From: Blakeslea trispora
Taxonomy: Eukaryota; Mucoromycota; Mucoromycetes; Mucorales; Choanephoraceae
Assembly: GCA_025331445.1 (NCBI GenBank)
Contig: JAIWNE010000024.1
Span: forward strand, 124,001-188,000
DNA: 64,000 bases
Reading direction: 5' to 3'
Made by a program: the position numbers and the translations under genes. Shown piece by piece: positions 1-10,993 of the stretch; positions within the stretch are counted from its first letter, which is position 1, and every line of letters begins with the position of its first letter. Under the pieces are notes generated by a model. It searched no databases and was not told where the DNA came from. It saw only the letters and a program-made list of their open reading frames with translations.

Positions 1-2415
1 AGAGTGAAGGAAAGGGTGTACTCAAGACAAGAGACGAAAAATCATCTACCTCTTCCATAAATAATGACTCGGATGGCAATAGAAAGTTATAGGTAATTGA
101 ATCTATAGAAAAAAATTAGGGTGAGTGGCTCTCTCTTTGTAGGATCACATGCCATTGGGTTCTTACCTGTACCGACAATAGTCCAAACACCAGCATCTGA
201 AACATCTTCTTGCCAACAAGCACCTAATCCAGCTTGGATCGAGGAACGACGTGTGTTGGTCGAGCTACTGCTGCTGATGCTTGATTTTCGTGAAAACAGG
301 TCATCCACAGGGTCAATAGAGACTCGGCGTTTACGAACAATCTTCTCAATCATCTTGTTGTCTTCCATGACAACAGGCTTTCTGGGTTCTGTCGTCTTGT
401 GCATGCCAACAATATCGTTTAGACAAGCAAGATAGATGGGCTGTTCATTGTTAGGTGTGACAAGCTGAAGAGCAATTTTATGTAACTGGGAAACAGGGTC
501 ACCCAACACTTCTTCATCATTCATCAAGCTCCCTCCTACAACAGTAGAAGCCTTTTCGACTTTACGGATCACCATCACTGGACTCACAAGACCTGTGTTT
601 AAGCACTGTAGGACAACTTGCTGGTTATAATGAATAGGTATCATCTGTTGTCGTTTCATAGCCACAGCAGGCGGTGTTGGTAAATGATCGGGTAGATCGT
701 GACACTCATTCAAAAGGACATCTAGATGGTTATTCTCTTCATTGTCTACCAGCCAAATGACAAAGGGATCCCAACTGGTGGTGCGGGCCACAAAGCATGT
801 AGTGTCTGTAGATGGAGAGGACTTGCTGCTCGATACACCCAAGTATTTTGTAGACACTGTCTGTGATCGAATACGGTTAAACAACGAGACAGTCGTTCCA
901 TGATGAATGCACAATTCCATGTTCTTGACACTCTGACGTTTCTTGGATGGCTTACTGATGACTTTGATGCCCTTGGAAGTTAACAGACCGAGTTGAAGAC
1001 CGTTTGCTAACTCAAGACTCACCATGGCCTCTACTCGTTTACGTTTTTCATCAGCGTCACTAATGAACAGATGCTTTGAGACAGCTTTTCCTAAACCCAA
1101 TAGTTCTTGATTGGGATTGTTGTAGAGTTCGATGGATTGGTTACGGGCATCTGCAAAACTACGAAATCGACTTGGATGTTCTGATGTATGTGTCGTGTTG
1201 CTTGAGCCTTTGGTGGGTTGTCCTGTTTGTCCCACCACTGTACCAGATAGGGTAGACCATTCAATATAGCCTGATTGGCCTGCCTCACCCGAGAGAGAGA
1301 TGGTCAGTTTGGGTGGGAACAGGTGTGTTCCTTCAGGTGATATCAAGACTTCATGATCGCTTGGGTGAATTGTGTTTGATACAGTCCACCAATCAGTACC
1401 GACCAAGAGTGTGGTAGGTGGTGGACATAGGAACCTAATATAACGTGTCAGAAAGTAAAAATAGATTCGCTTTGGTTTTCTAGAACACTTGCCTCTTTTC
1501 AGTTCCATAACTCTTTTGAGCTACTTTACTTGTCAGTATAAGCACTGATTTTTCTTCAACATGACATTGGCCCATGAGGTATTGATGTATGGTGTGTTTC
1601 AGCTTGATTTCATCTAGTGTGTATTGCATTATTTTGGCTACCATGGATCTTCTCTGTTCAGTGGGTGCGGAAGAGCGATATTCTTCTGTCACCAAGACAG
1701 GAGGAGACGAATTCGATGATGAAGAAGAACTGGAGGTGACTAGAGGAACGGTAGAAGAAATCAATGTACTGTTGGTGGTGTTTGGTATAGGAGACGATGG
1801 CGTGGCTTCCTGAGTAAACAAATCCAATGGTTGCTTCATGTCTGTTAACTACAAGAAAAAAAGCTAGATTTAATTTTTCAAACAAAAAAAAAAAAAAAAA
1901 AGGATTCCATCTTCCCCCCTTTTCTAGAAAAAAAGGGTTTTTACTTACTTTACCATCATTGTATTGGTTTGATTGGTTGGCCAATGCTGTGGATTGTTTT
2001 CTTCTTGTAATGATTCCAAAAAACCAGGTGTGAAAAAACCAGGCGTTGTGTTACCACTATGACCAGATGTCTGATTCCATGATTGGATTGGATAGTTTGC
2101 AGCAGGTAGATCGTGAATCTGAAGGCCTTGTTTGATAGATGTTTGATCCATGGTTTGGTTGAGGGTCAACATCTGATGAATGTCGTTTAGATTTCCTTCA
2201 TAACGAAGAAAAGGATTGTTTTGGCTGAGGAATGAAGTGTTGGCGAGAGATGTTTCCCAATTGCTTATATCAGATGATGGTTTAGTCGTGATTTCATCAT
2301 CATTGTTTGGTTGGAAATAAGGATAACTGTCAGGTTTTCTTTTACGAGAACTAGATGGTTCAAGAGATAGATTGGGAGGAAACTGTTCGTTTGGATCTGA
2401 GGCCATGATAGGCAT
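1..2415 (-). CDS. CSL family transcription factor (CBF1/Su(H)/Lag-1 type), 3' end beyond window
   Basis: DNA-binding transcription factor of the CSL family; fungal members (Cbf11/Cbf12 type) bind GTGRGAA-like sites in the nucleus without Notch. I read exons 2415-1954, 1848-1493, 1434-167 and 102 to the edge, about 729 residues. The first ~240 residues are disordered and Asn/Ser/Gln-rich. Near residue 265 lies the N-terminal Rel-like signature VAQKSYGTEKRFLCPPP; near 445 the beta-trefoil starts (ELCIHHG, later ARTTSWDPFVIWLVD); near 690 the strand GVWTIVGT leads to the C-terminal IPT/TIG domain, which is off the window. A second ATG nine bases downstream (2406) could be the start. The intron at 1435-1492 needs a GC donor (AG|GCAAGT) to rebuild the conserved KRFLCPPP. 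Family assignment is firm; the target genes are unknown. Confidence 0.9.
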
Positions 2416-5400
2416 AACTAAAGAAAAAAAGGGTGCAGTTTTGATCTCTCGCTTTTTTAGATGATAAAAAGAGAAAAAAAGAAAGAAAAATAAAAAGGCA
2501 TGAATTTGCGGGGTAAATCAAAATAGGCGGGAACTCAACATGATTAGACTTTTTTGCCACATGAGTTACATTCAATAATGAGGAAATGACATCGCCTTTC
2601 TGTTACAAAGAGAGAGAGAAGGAAATCAATGTTTTTTTTGCCCCAACTCAAGTCTCCAAATATAGATAAAAAAAAAGTTAAATCATACACAAATGTGTCT
2701 AGAAGTTACTCGGGAGCAAAAAAAAAAAATAAGTTAGTCAAACTGGTGCTACGTACCTTATTACTTTACACTTCATAATCTATTGAAGGCGAATTCTTTC
2801 AATGTGTTTTCATTTTAATAGCTTAAAAAGTAAAGTAATTGTTGAACAGATGGTTGTTGTGTTTACAAGAAACTATTACCGCATCCAAGAAAAAAGAGCA
2901 GAAAGAACTACGATCTATGGTTCATCTTTTGCGTTACTCTGATTCTCCAAACTGTTTGCTTTGGTTTCCTATTTGAACATTCCGAATCACTTGACAATTT
3001 TTTTTATCACCCACGTACAAAAGAAAAGAAAGAAACTCAAAGTCTCTATTTCTTTTAAAAAAAAAAAGGGAGGCCAACTAGAATATTTAGAGACGCGTTC
3101 AAGACAAAATAACGCGCATAGTCAAACAAATAACACCAAATAAAAAAAAAAGAAGAAGCATTTAAACTTGCTGTAACCTAGTGTTACTATGTTTTGTCGT
3201 ATGATCTAAAACCAAAGACTCTATGACATACTTGTCCTGTTATTAAATGACAACATTAATTTAGTTGGTCAAAGCCTATTGATTTTTTATATCTAAAATA
3301 AAAAAAAAGTAGAAAGATCCCGTTTTTTTGATGATCTAGGAATTTTTCTCGGTTGGTTGGTTTAGTTTATTTTTATACTTTACTAAAATGCTGAGAGGGT
3401 AACCTTAATTTATTTCAGTTTTTCCCCCCCTCTTTTGGGATGGAAACTTTACCTAAAGAAGTGTATCAGATCAAAACTGAATCAGGCATGAACAAAAAAA
3501 AAACATGTATAAATTAAGAAACTCATTTGGTTAACACAAATCATGATTTGATAATTCCATACAAAAGAAGGTAGTTGGGCTGTAATTCATGCAAAAAAAA
3601 ATGATTACATGTGATCTGTTTGTTATTTTGTACACTCGTTTTTTTTTTCTTGTAGCCATCCAGATTTGATTCAATTACAAACGTCAAAGACAAAGAACAG
3701 AAAGGAGATGGTTTAAACTCAGGGTCAGCGCACCTTGTCCTACGTAACAAAATTACATCTTGTTCCATTTCTGTTTTTCTAGATCCTCCAAAACTACAGT
3801 GCATCCATTAGGTCGACTTACTGAAAATACTTGGTCACTATTCTTGTTTTTTTTTCTTATTTACCGCACGTATGATGTAGCCCAAGATAGAGGTGCTCAG
3901 CAATGATTTATGTCAAGTAAACAAAATGAGTGAAAGGGGACTAGTAGAGGAAGAAACTATTCAAAAAAAGAGTTGCAATTCTTTGGGCAGTACAGCGTTG
4001 AACAGGCCAGAAAGGTCTGTCTGAAGACTGTCTCAGCAAGGAGATCGTTGGTGGGGGTGTGTGTGATCCCAGTGAGCCTTTCCACAGTTCAGACTAATAA
4101 ACAGGAGCACATTTGGTTGTACCAGACAAGAAGACCCGAGCAGAAAAAACTCAAAAGATTTGAAGGGGACTGAAGCAATCGTGTCGATGCAATGTATCGG
4201 GGCCAAAGAAATTCTCTAGCATCCCCCAAAAGATAGATTTCTGAGGGGCAACCGGAAAGGTGAGATTTTTCATCATGACAGGAGGCATAAAGAGGATCTG
4301 TAGTAAGGCGAGTCAGGGATTCTGTGGATGATAAAGCGGTAGGTTGCATTGGCGTTGGGCAAAGATACCCAGAAAGATAACCAAGCGGATGGTGAAAGAC
4401 TGAGAAGCACAAAAAAAAAGGGGGGATGATTCGTTTCTCTCAAGACTGCCGATTTGAAACAAGAGTCAAGTTGACGAAAAGGAAAGGAGGGATCAGAAAT
4501 TGGTAAATGCAAAGAAGGTCTGAAATTCAGTGAAGTGTTGGATAGCTGAAAAGTAGATAGGGTTGTACAAGCTGAAAGAAGTGGGCGAGAGGGACATTGT
4601 GTAGGTTCAAGATGACAACGACCGGCTGTAATAGCGCGGTTGAGATTTACGGATAACTCGCAAAAAAAAAAAGAGTGGAAGATCAGTCTCAAGAAATGGT
4701 CGTGCAGGCAGTAGGCGTGAATCGTGGAGACAGGGCTATCTCTCAGCTTTTTCTTGCGACAGAACAAATGAGCTTGAGGGATGGATGATAGCAAGCAATG
4801 ACAAGAAGCAAGCATTCAATGGAGGTGAAAGAATTCCTTGGGAATGTGGTCCATTGTTTGACGGACCATAACCATGAGATGAAAGGAGGGAGCCGCAGAG
4901 AATAGTAAAGAAGTCAACAAGTTTATCGTTCTTGAGGGGTAGCTGGAGAGCCAACATAGGAACGTTAGGCCTCCCCTAACATGAGAGCTTTACGCCACCG
5001 AGGACTCCATATCCAACAAGTTTCAATGTTGTAGGTACTTTTTTTTGTTCAAGTAAAAATGACTAGTTTTGTTGTCCTTTTGCAAACCCAAGAACTGTTT
5101 TTTTTCTCGAGACCTACTATGTAGGATGTAAAAGTGACAAGATGTTCATTGAGACTGTTGAGATGAGGAAGGAGTGGTACCGTGATTAGAAGGTGTGGAT
5201 GTCTGAGTCGTACGACAGGACAGATTATTGCGACTTGAGACCAAGTCTTTGCGGGATGGTCGGTTTGTCGACGCCCTGTGTGAGGGTGAGGGGGAGGTGT
5301 CGAGGTATTGAGCATGATTTTTTTGCATAAAGGTGTTTTGGGGTTTAACTTTAGCCTTAATACCATAAAGAACATGTTTACAAAGATTTTAAAAGTGGGT

Positions 5401-5600
5401 AAGATCAGCAGCAAGTGATAAAGACTACAATGATCATTGTAGAGAGACATTTGTTGCTTGCCACTACAGAAATGGCTCAATTTGAGAGTTTGTTTGATAT
5501 AAGAGTATATGATACAAAAGCAATCCCTTTGAACTTATTATCGCTTCAAGCGCTAAAATGCCACAATATAAGAGTAGCATGTCTCAAGAACATGAGCAAC
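2416..5600. other. Gene-poor region with a C/T-rich island at about 3970-5340
   Basis: No gene model could be supported. From about 2416 to 3960 the sequence is AT-rich with many A and T runs. From about 3970 to 5340 composition changes: the minus strand becomes C+T rich and has several overlapping open frames (for example 4815-4273, 4957-4736 and 5328-5146), none resembling a known family. The 5328-5146 frame is Ser/Thr/Pro-rich and protein-like in composition. The region could be a long 5' leader or promoter for the CSL gene, a non-coding transcript, or a decayed gene; I cannot decide from sequence. Confidence 0.4.
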
Positions 5601-5639
5601 TCCTAAATAAAGCAACTGCTGTAGCGCTTGATATATAGC

Positions 5640-6260
5640 GATTGAGGTATAATTGAGCTGCAGTTTTTTTTCTTTCCAGTATTGGATCTTTTTTTTTTAG
5701 CATCCTTTGTCTCTTTTTCTGATGGAGGCTTTTTTTCATAACTACACGCATAATAGCAGATGAATGTATAACAGCGTGAGAGGGGTGATTTAGGTTGTGT
5801 CCGGTTTATTACAGTCGTACTTTCCAACTTTGTTCCAGTCCAGTTGCTTCTCATGTTGACATGGAATTCAGCTTTATCAATTAGAATATAGAATTTTGTA
5901 TTATCTATAGCAAAGTCCTTTTTTTTTAGAAGAACCATTGATTTCTAGTTTGCAGATTCTCTTATAGATTTTTTTTTTTACTCCAGCCTTGAAAACGGGT
6001 TTCTTGATTGTTATGCGCATTGTGTCCCTCAAATGGTTGTTAATTTGAGATTTTGATATCAAGCTTCTTTTAATAATGTTATCCCATATCAAATGTGAGT
6101 TATTGTCATCAATAGGTGCATTGCCTGTAGCCTCAAACGAGCTTTTTTCTTTTTTCGCCCAGCGTTCTGTTCTGACCTTTGGTGAGCGATTTCCTCGGTT
6201 TGGTTGTAAAGATGCCCCCATCTCAAGAACCGTAATACAATTGATATTCAAGTCTTCCAC
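5640..6260 (-). mobile_element. Degenerate DDE (Tc1/mariner, IS630-like) transposase relic
   Basis: Two frames on the minus strand, 6260-5901 and 5938-5603, together resemble the N-terminal half of a fungal IS630/Tc1-type transposase. The upstream frame has a helix-turn-helix-like stretch (SLISKSQINNHLRDTM, then RITIKKPVF). The downstream frame has the region around the first catalytic Asp (ILIDKAEFHVNMRSNW), where the usual Glu after the Asp is Lys. The frames are out of phase at an A run near 5940. The blocks carrying the second and third catalytic acidic residues are not recognisable downstream, and no terminal inverted repeats were seen. Read as a dead, truncated copy. Family assignment is from motif resemblance only. 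Confidence 0.6.
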
Positions 6261-6727
6261 AACTCCACTCGCAACACCTCACTCCACTGACTGCTCAACC
6301 ATACGATCAATAAAATTTTATCTTGTTGAATTACTGTAATTCTTATACGAGATAGTCTTTTCTCGACTCTTTGCGTTTCGATTACTTTTTTGTTAAAACT
6401 GATTCACAAGATTTTCGGGACACTTTGCAAGCCAAGTTAGCACTTGCAATACTTAGATAATCAGATACTTCTTTCTTTTTCATTGTCGGCACAATAAGTA
6501 ACTAGACATTTAAATTTATTTTAAATCAAAACTCACATCTTTATCCTGCCGCATTCAATGAGCTCAAGTTGAGTCAATCTATTCATAGATCAACTTTGCC
6601 TTTTTCACTAGGAGGTGTACTTTAAGTGACTTGGCAAAACAACCAGTTGATACAAGTAAAAACATCTTGAAATAAATGTTAAAGAGAAAAGAGCTTCTCT
6701 TACATCTAAATTACCAACATCTTCTTT
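6261..6727. other. Intergenic, nothing recognised
   Basis: AT-rich DNA between the transposase relic and the 3' end of the PQ-loop gene. It may include the missing 5' flank of the relic. No open frame or RNA gene was recognised. Confidence 0.5.
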
Positions 6728-7799
6728 TTAACATTGATTATAAATATCACCATCCAAACTGATAGTGCTTTGTATATTCAGTAATTTCTTTGCCCAAGAA
6801 GAAAACACGATGAACTGAAGCACAAGTAGAACATCTAATGATAGTTGAACAAAGGCACAAAGAATGAATTGAGTAGGCGAATTTTGATAGATAAAGTAAA
6901 AGACTTTAAATCCGTCACCAACAAACTATACAAGTGTAAGTTATTGAAGTTTAAGGCAGTCCATGTATGTGAATATATGGAGCTTACCCAGCTTGATAAA
7001 ATAAGTAGACTAAAGCCTTTTGTACTCCTCTGCTTAAAGTTTGTTACGAGTTGTGGCAGAGGCAAGGTGGCTTCACATCCTAAACCAATAAATCCTACAA
7101 CTTCAATGAAAGCGCTATACTGATGTAAGAAGATATAGAGGATACCGACAAAACAGGTAAACAGCAGTAAGCAGTTGATGTAATCAATATAATTATCCCA
7201 GGCCCAAAATGAATCTAGAAATGACGAAATGCAAACGCAATTTTTCAAAGTGGGATAGTTGGTACTTTCATACGACTCCAAGGATGTATACGAGTCAACA
7301 GAATTAGAGCGAATAAGGCATTGATAGAATGTGTTTGACTGCTTGTAACTAACAACTACATAGAGTAGCATTAACATGGTGACAAGCATCACGATGGATT
7401 GTAGAAGCAAAATGTTATCAAATCGTTTGCCAAACCTTTACAAGAAATTAAATGATCCTATTACTGTCAAGTTTCAGACGAACCTTACCAAAAGAATAAA
7501 CGCAAAATGCTGTTTTAAGAAATTCCTTAGTAAAAAAAAAAATGGCTTATTTACTTGTTTTTCTTCTTCACATTTATACTTTACTTGGCAAAGCAAAGAA
7601 TAGCACAAGTTGCTGAACTAAAGCCAAAGCTTGTTTTAGTCTTTACGATCAGACGAATCTAACTTGCACATTAGCATGAGCTCTTTAAATTTTTTTTTTC
7701 TCGGCGACAAACAGTTTAAATACCTACTTGGTCAAAGTAGCCCAATGTTGGCGCAACAACCATAATTGAAGACAACACTCTGTCCAAAGCATTCGACAT
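6728..7799 (-). CDS. PQ-loop repeat membrane protein, SLC66A2/PQLC1-like
   Basis: Predicted seven-helix PQ-loop (SWEET/MtN3 superfamily) protein, 270 residues. The human relative SLC66A2 works at endosome/Golgi membranes and is linked to phospholipid asymmetry; transport substrate here is unknown. Exons: 7799-7728, 7658-7585, 7509-7489, 7435-6988, 6925-6728; all junctions keep phase. Repeat 1 holds GYFDQIRLIVKTKTSFGFSS and the helix ILRLFFWFGKRFDN; repeat 2 holds the clear signature LPLPQLVTNFKQRSTKGFS, followed by DGFKVFYFIYQNSPTQF. The 5' exon is needed to supply the first helix and supplies the start used here. Oddities: the first repeat has Asp-Gln where Pro-Gln is expected, and exon 3 is only 21 nt. 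Confidence 0.88.
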
Positions 7800-8945
7800 T
7801 CTCTTTTGAATAAGAATGAAAAACAAGAGGTTCAGGCACTAATGTTTCAATCTAATGAAACCAAGAAAAAAGTTATTTGATAAGCCAATCAAAAGATAGA
7901 GTTTTTCATTCAAGAAAAACCATAGCATTAAGAGAAGTTTGATGACAATAAAAGATGAGGCAATAGTCAAACATTCGATGAGTTGTCTAATGGCTCTATG
8001 ACACATTTGTTTTCTTTTTAAGCAAACTTAAATGTTCAAAGAAAAAGTTTGCTCTTCTTCAGGTTATACAAGCAAAATGTAACTATCCTGAACCAAAGAA
8101 TATTGCAGTGCGTGTGTATATTACATGATTGTGTATATGCTACAACAAATTTGGGATACTTGGTATCATTCGCAGTACCTGCGACCGTTCATACCACTAC
8201 CAGTAGTAGTAGTTTATCTGGAATAGACAAAAGACACAATCAAAATTTGATTGTGGCAAACCTGTTTATCTAAGGAGACATGTTATATATATATATATGC
8301 AACACGTATAGAGTAAAAGCTCAAATGGAAGAAGAAATGTTGAACAATGTAGCAATACAAGCATACAAGTTAAAGTGAGAAAGATTTTTTTTTTCTTATC
8401 AAATTATATCCTACAGCTAGTTAATGCTGTTAACACAATAGCATGAGTAAGCATATCACACACATGACGAATACTTGCAGCAAGTTCTTCATTTTATGAT
8501 TTGCAGAGGTCCTCCTTTGTTTTTTTTTTGCTAGAAAAAAAAACCAGCCGAAAATCTATTCAATTTCTTATTCTCGCTTTCACCTGTTTGATTTTGGAAA
8601 ATCCTATTGTTATTTGCTCTCAGGAACATGGCACTTGTAAAAAGCCACAGAACAATACAGAAGTTCAACTGGCGACATGTATACAATTAGGCAACCGCAA
8701 GCGTTGTACACCACAGCTATTTTTGTTCTGGCGCCAACTTAAAATTTTCCAAACTATAGGATGGATAAAAAAAGAAAAGAGGAGACATGACAAGCCCAAC
8801 CGATATCCTTTGAGATTTTGTCTCCATTATCTCTTTCCTTCCCTTTCTTCCTTTTTCTTCTCTTTTCAATTGCACATTATCCACTCATATACAGGTACCG
8901 CCATTTCACTTTTTCAAATGAAAACCAGCTTATATAAATCTTTAG
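7800..8945. other. Divergent intergenic region, no gene recognised
   Basis: It lies between the start of the PQ-loop gene (-) and the membrane protein gene (+), so it should hold both promoters. A short TA run sits near 8286-8300. A plus-strand open frame from 8501 runs to 8986 but has no recognisable domain and is probably untranslated or the leader of the next gene. Confidence 0.5.
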
Positions 8946-9808
8946 ATGGTTGTTGTATTGCCTTCCAGAACCTCAGCGCTAACTAATATCACTTCGCAAC
9001 AAAACCACACTTACAACAAACGACAACAACCCTCAGAAAGCGTGGTTCATGTAACAGTAACTGCGGCTGGAACCGTAGTCTATACTTATACAGCCACTTC
9101 TTATTCTTATATCCCATCCTATTCAACTATCAGCACATTCAATCCCTCAGCAACAAACAACGAGTCAAGCAACAATAGCACGTCTGATAACAAGAGCAAT
9201 TCAAACATAGGTGCTATCGTTGGCGGTGTGGTCGGTGGTGTAGCCTTGATTGCTTTAATAGGTATAGATTGTAAAATAATTTGTATGTCTTCACCTGTCA
9301 TCAGAAGCTGACTTGAGTTTGAATAACAGGACTAGCCTTTTTGTTTCTACGACGACAATCTCAAAAAAGAAAGAGAGAGAAGCAAAAAACCGAACTCATT
9401 GACGATGATGATGATTCTTATTACAGAGGACTCAACGGACGACCTCTTTCAGCAGCATCAGTAGAACACAACAATGCTGCTGGAATGACATCATTGAACT
9501 CACCTACACTTAGGCAACTGGTCGCACCACCACAACATACAGTTGAAAATATGAGGGAATCCAAGTATCTTCAAGGTGATGGTGGCTATTACGAAGATTT
9601 AGTTGCTCCTTATTCAAAGGCTGCAGCATATTACTCCGCTAACAATAGTGTGGCTTCGGATTCGCTACCTTCAACTGCAGTAGATATGACCGCTCATACT
9701 GGCGGTCATCGAAATGTTCCCAACGAAATAGAGTATATAACAGAAGAAAGACACGTTCCACACTTGAAGGAGAATCATGTGCAAGAGCCACCACATTCAA
9801 AAGACTGA
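8946..9808 (+). CDS. Single-pass membrane protein, Ser/Thr-rich ectodomain (Mid2/Wsc-like architecture)
   Basis: Unidentified 264-residue protein from exons 8946-9261 and 9330-9808. Residues ~1-90 are Ser/Thr/Asn-rich (TVVYTYTATSYSYIPSYSTI, then an SNNSTSDNKSN stretch), fitting an O-glycosylated wall-facing segment. One transmembrane helix follows (~95-120: IGAIVGGVVGGVALIALIG, continued across the intron by LAFLFL), then RRQSQKRKREKQK as a cytoplasmic stop-transfer and an acidic, Tyr-containing tail. This layout is shared by fungal wall-stress sensors such as Mid2 but also by many unrelated small glycoproteins. The start is uncertain: residues 1-14 make a weak signal peptide, and an upstream exon with a better one may exist; a TATATAA at about 8932 is too close to serve this ATG. 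Confidence 0.65.
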
Positions 9809-10042
9809 GTCTCATTTGTGATTTAACAACATAATTTTTTTTTTGCATATACACACACACACAACTTAGATTGTAAAATAAAGCTTCTAAACTACCCAAC
9901 AAACTTATCAATCATTGTTCAAACAAATGCAATAATGAATGTCAACTGGTTCCGTTAGGAAACTTTGACACTCAAGTTTTCTTGGTTCTCAAAGTCTATT
10001 TTTGGCTACAGATCATTTGTGTGTTTTTTTAGAGAAAACAAA

Positions 10043-10806
10043 CTATCCTCTATTAAAAAAACATCTAATCAAGATCAACAACACTATCGAATAAACTACA
10101 TGATGTGGATTTCGATCGAGCAAGGAGCTTGCTCCTGAGATTTCATTTTGCTCATACTTCCCAATGAGGCCCAATCCTACAGATATGTCTTCAGCATGAC
10201 CTCCAGCAATTCCATAGCCATTAAAGAAAGACGCAGTAACAACATGAGATGCAATGTTGGTAGGTACTGTATCATACAAAGTGCTGGTAATGGGTGCCTC
10301 TTGTTGTCCCCGATAAATCCCATCGTCTTCATCTATGTCTTCCTTGTCTAGAGAGTCTTCCGTATACTCAGTTGATTCGAAATCTTCATCATCATCTTCA
10401 TCATAATTTGATCTTCTGGAAGTGCTTTTCGGAGCTTTTATTTGGTTGTAGTGTATGCCAGCCTTTTGTTTGACATCCATTCTGTTTTTGCGATTCAGAT
10501 CAGTGATATCTACCAAGAAAAAAAAAGACATAAGAGACATTGTTTATGTAGTTGACAGATTATCAGTAGTACCTTTTATCTTATCTAGCATCTTGCTATC
10601 GTCACGTTCATTGCTTTGCTTTTCATAAAAGTCGTAGCTGCTCTTACTATTATGTTGCAAATAATCGACTCTGTGTTCTTGGGTATAGGTGAGTTGAAGC
10701 GTAGTTATGCTTAATTTTATCACATTGGAGAGACAATACCTTGATCATCTACTAGTAAGCTTTGACTCGAAGCCCCTATCGACACATGTTCAACCATTGT
10801 GTTCAT
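10043..10806 (-). CDS. Hypothetical acidic protein with C-terminal membrane anchor
   Basis: Not recognised. Exons 10806-10740, 10677-10573 and 10509-10043 give 212 residues with phase kept at both junctions. The middle is acidic and low complexity (NYDEDDDEDFESTEYTEDSL). The last ~22 residues form a hydrophobic helix (HHVVYSIVLLILIRCFF) with only Asn-Arg-Gly after it, the layout of a tail-anchored protein of ER, mitochondrial or peroxisomal membranes. The frame stays open upstream to an ATG at 10932, or could receive an exon at an acceptor near 10863. It lies just downstream of the endonuclease III gene on the same strand, only about 60-190 bp away, so a shared transcript or readthrough splicing is possible. 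Confidence 0.6.
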
Positions 10807-10993
10807 GCCCGAAATCAGTATTTTGGCAAACTGATCTTTGTTACTGTCAAGCAAGCTTGTGTAATGTAAAAAAAGGGAAGAAAAATCAAACAAAAATTTA
10901 TAGTGTTTTGGTTTATAAGAACATACAATCAATGGAGCTATTCTCCGTCTATTTTAGAACAATGACAACTGTATACTTGCCCGTACCGTCAAT

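Noticed and set aside
8501..8986. 161-codon plus-strand frame before the membrane-protein gene
   Set aside because: Composition follows T/A-rich DNA, no domain, and it overlaps the next gene's start in another frame.
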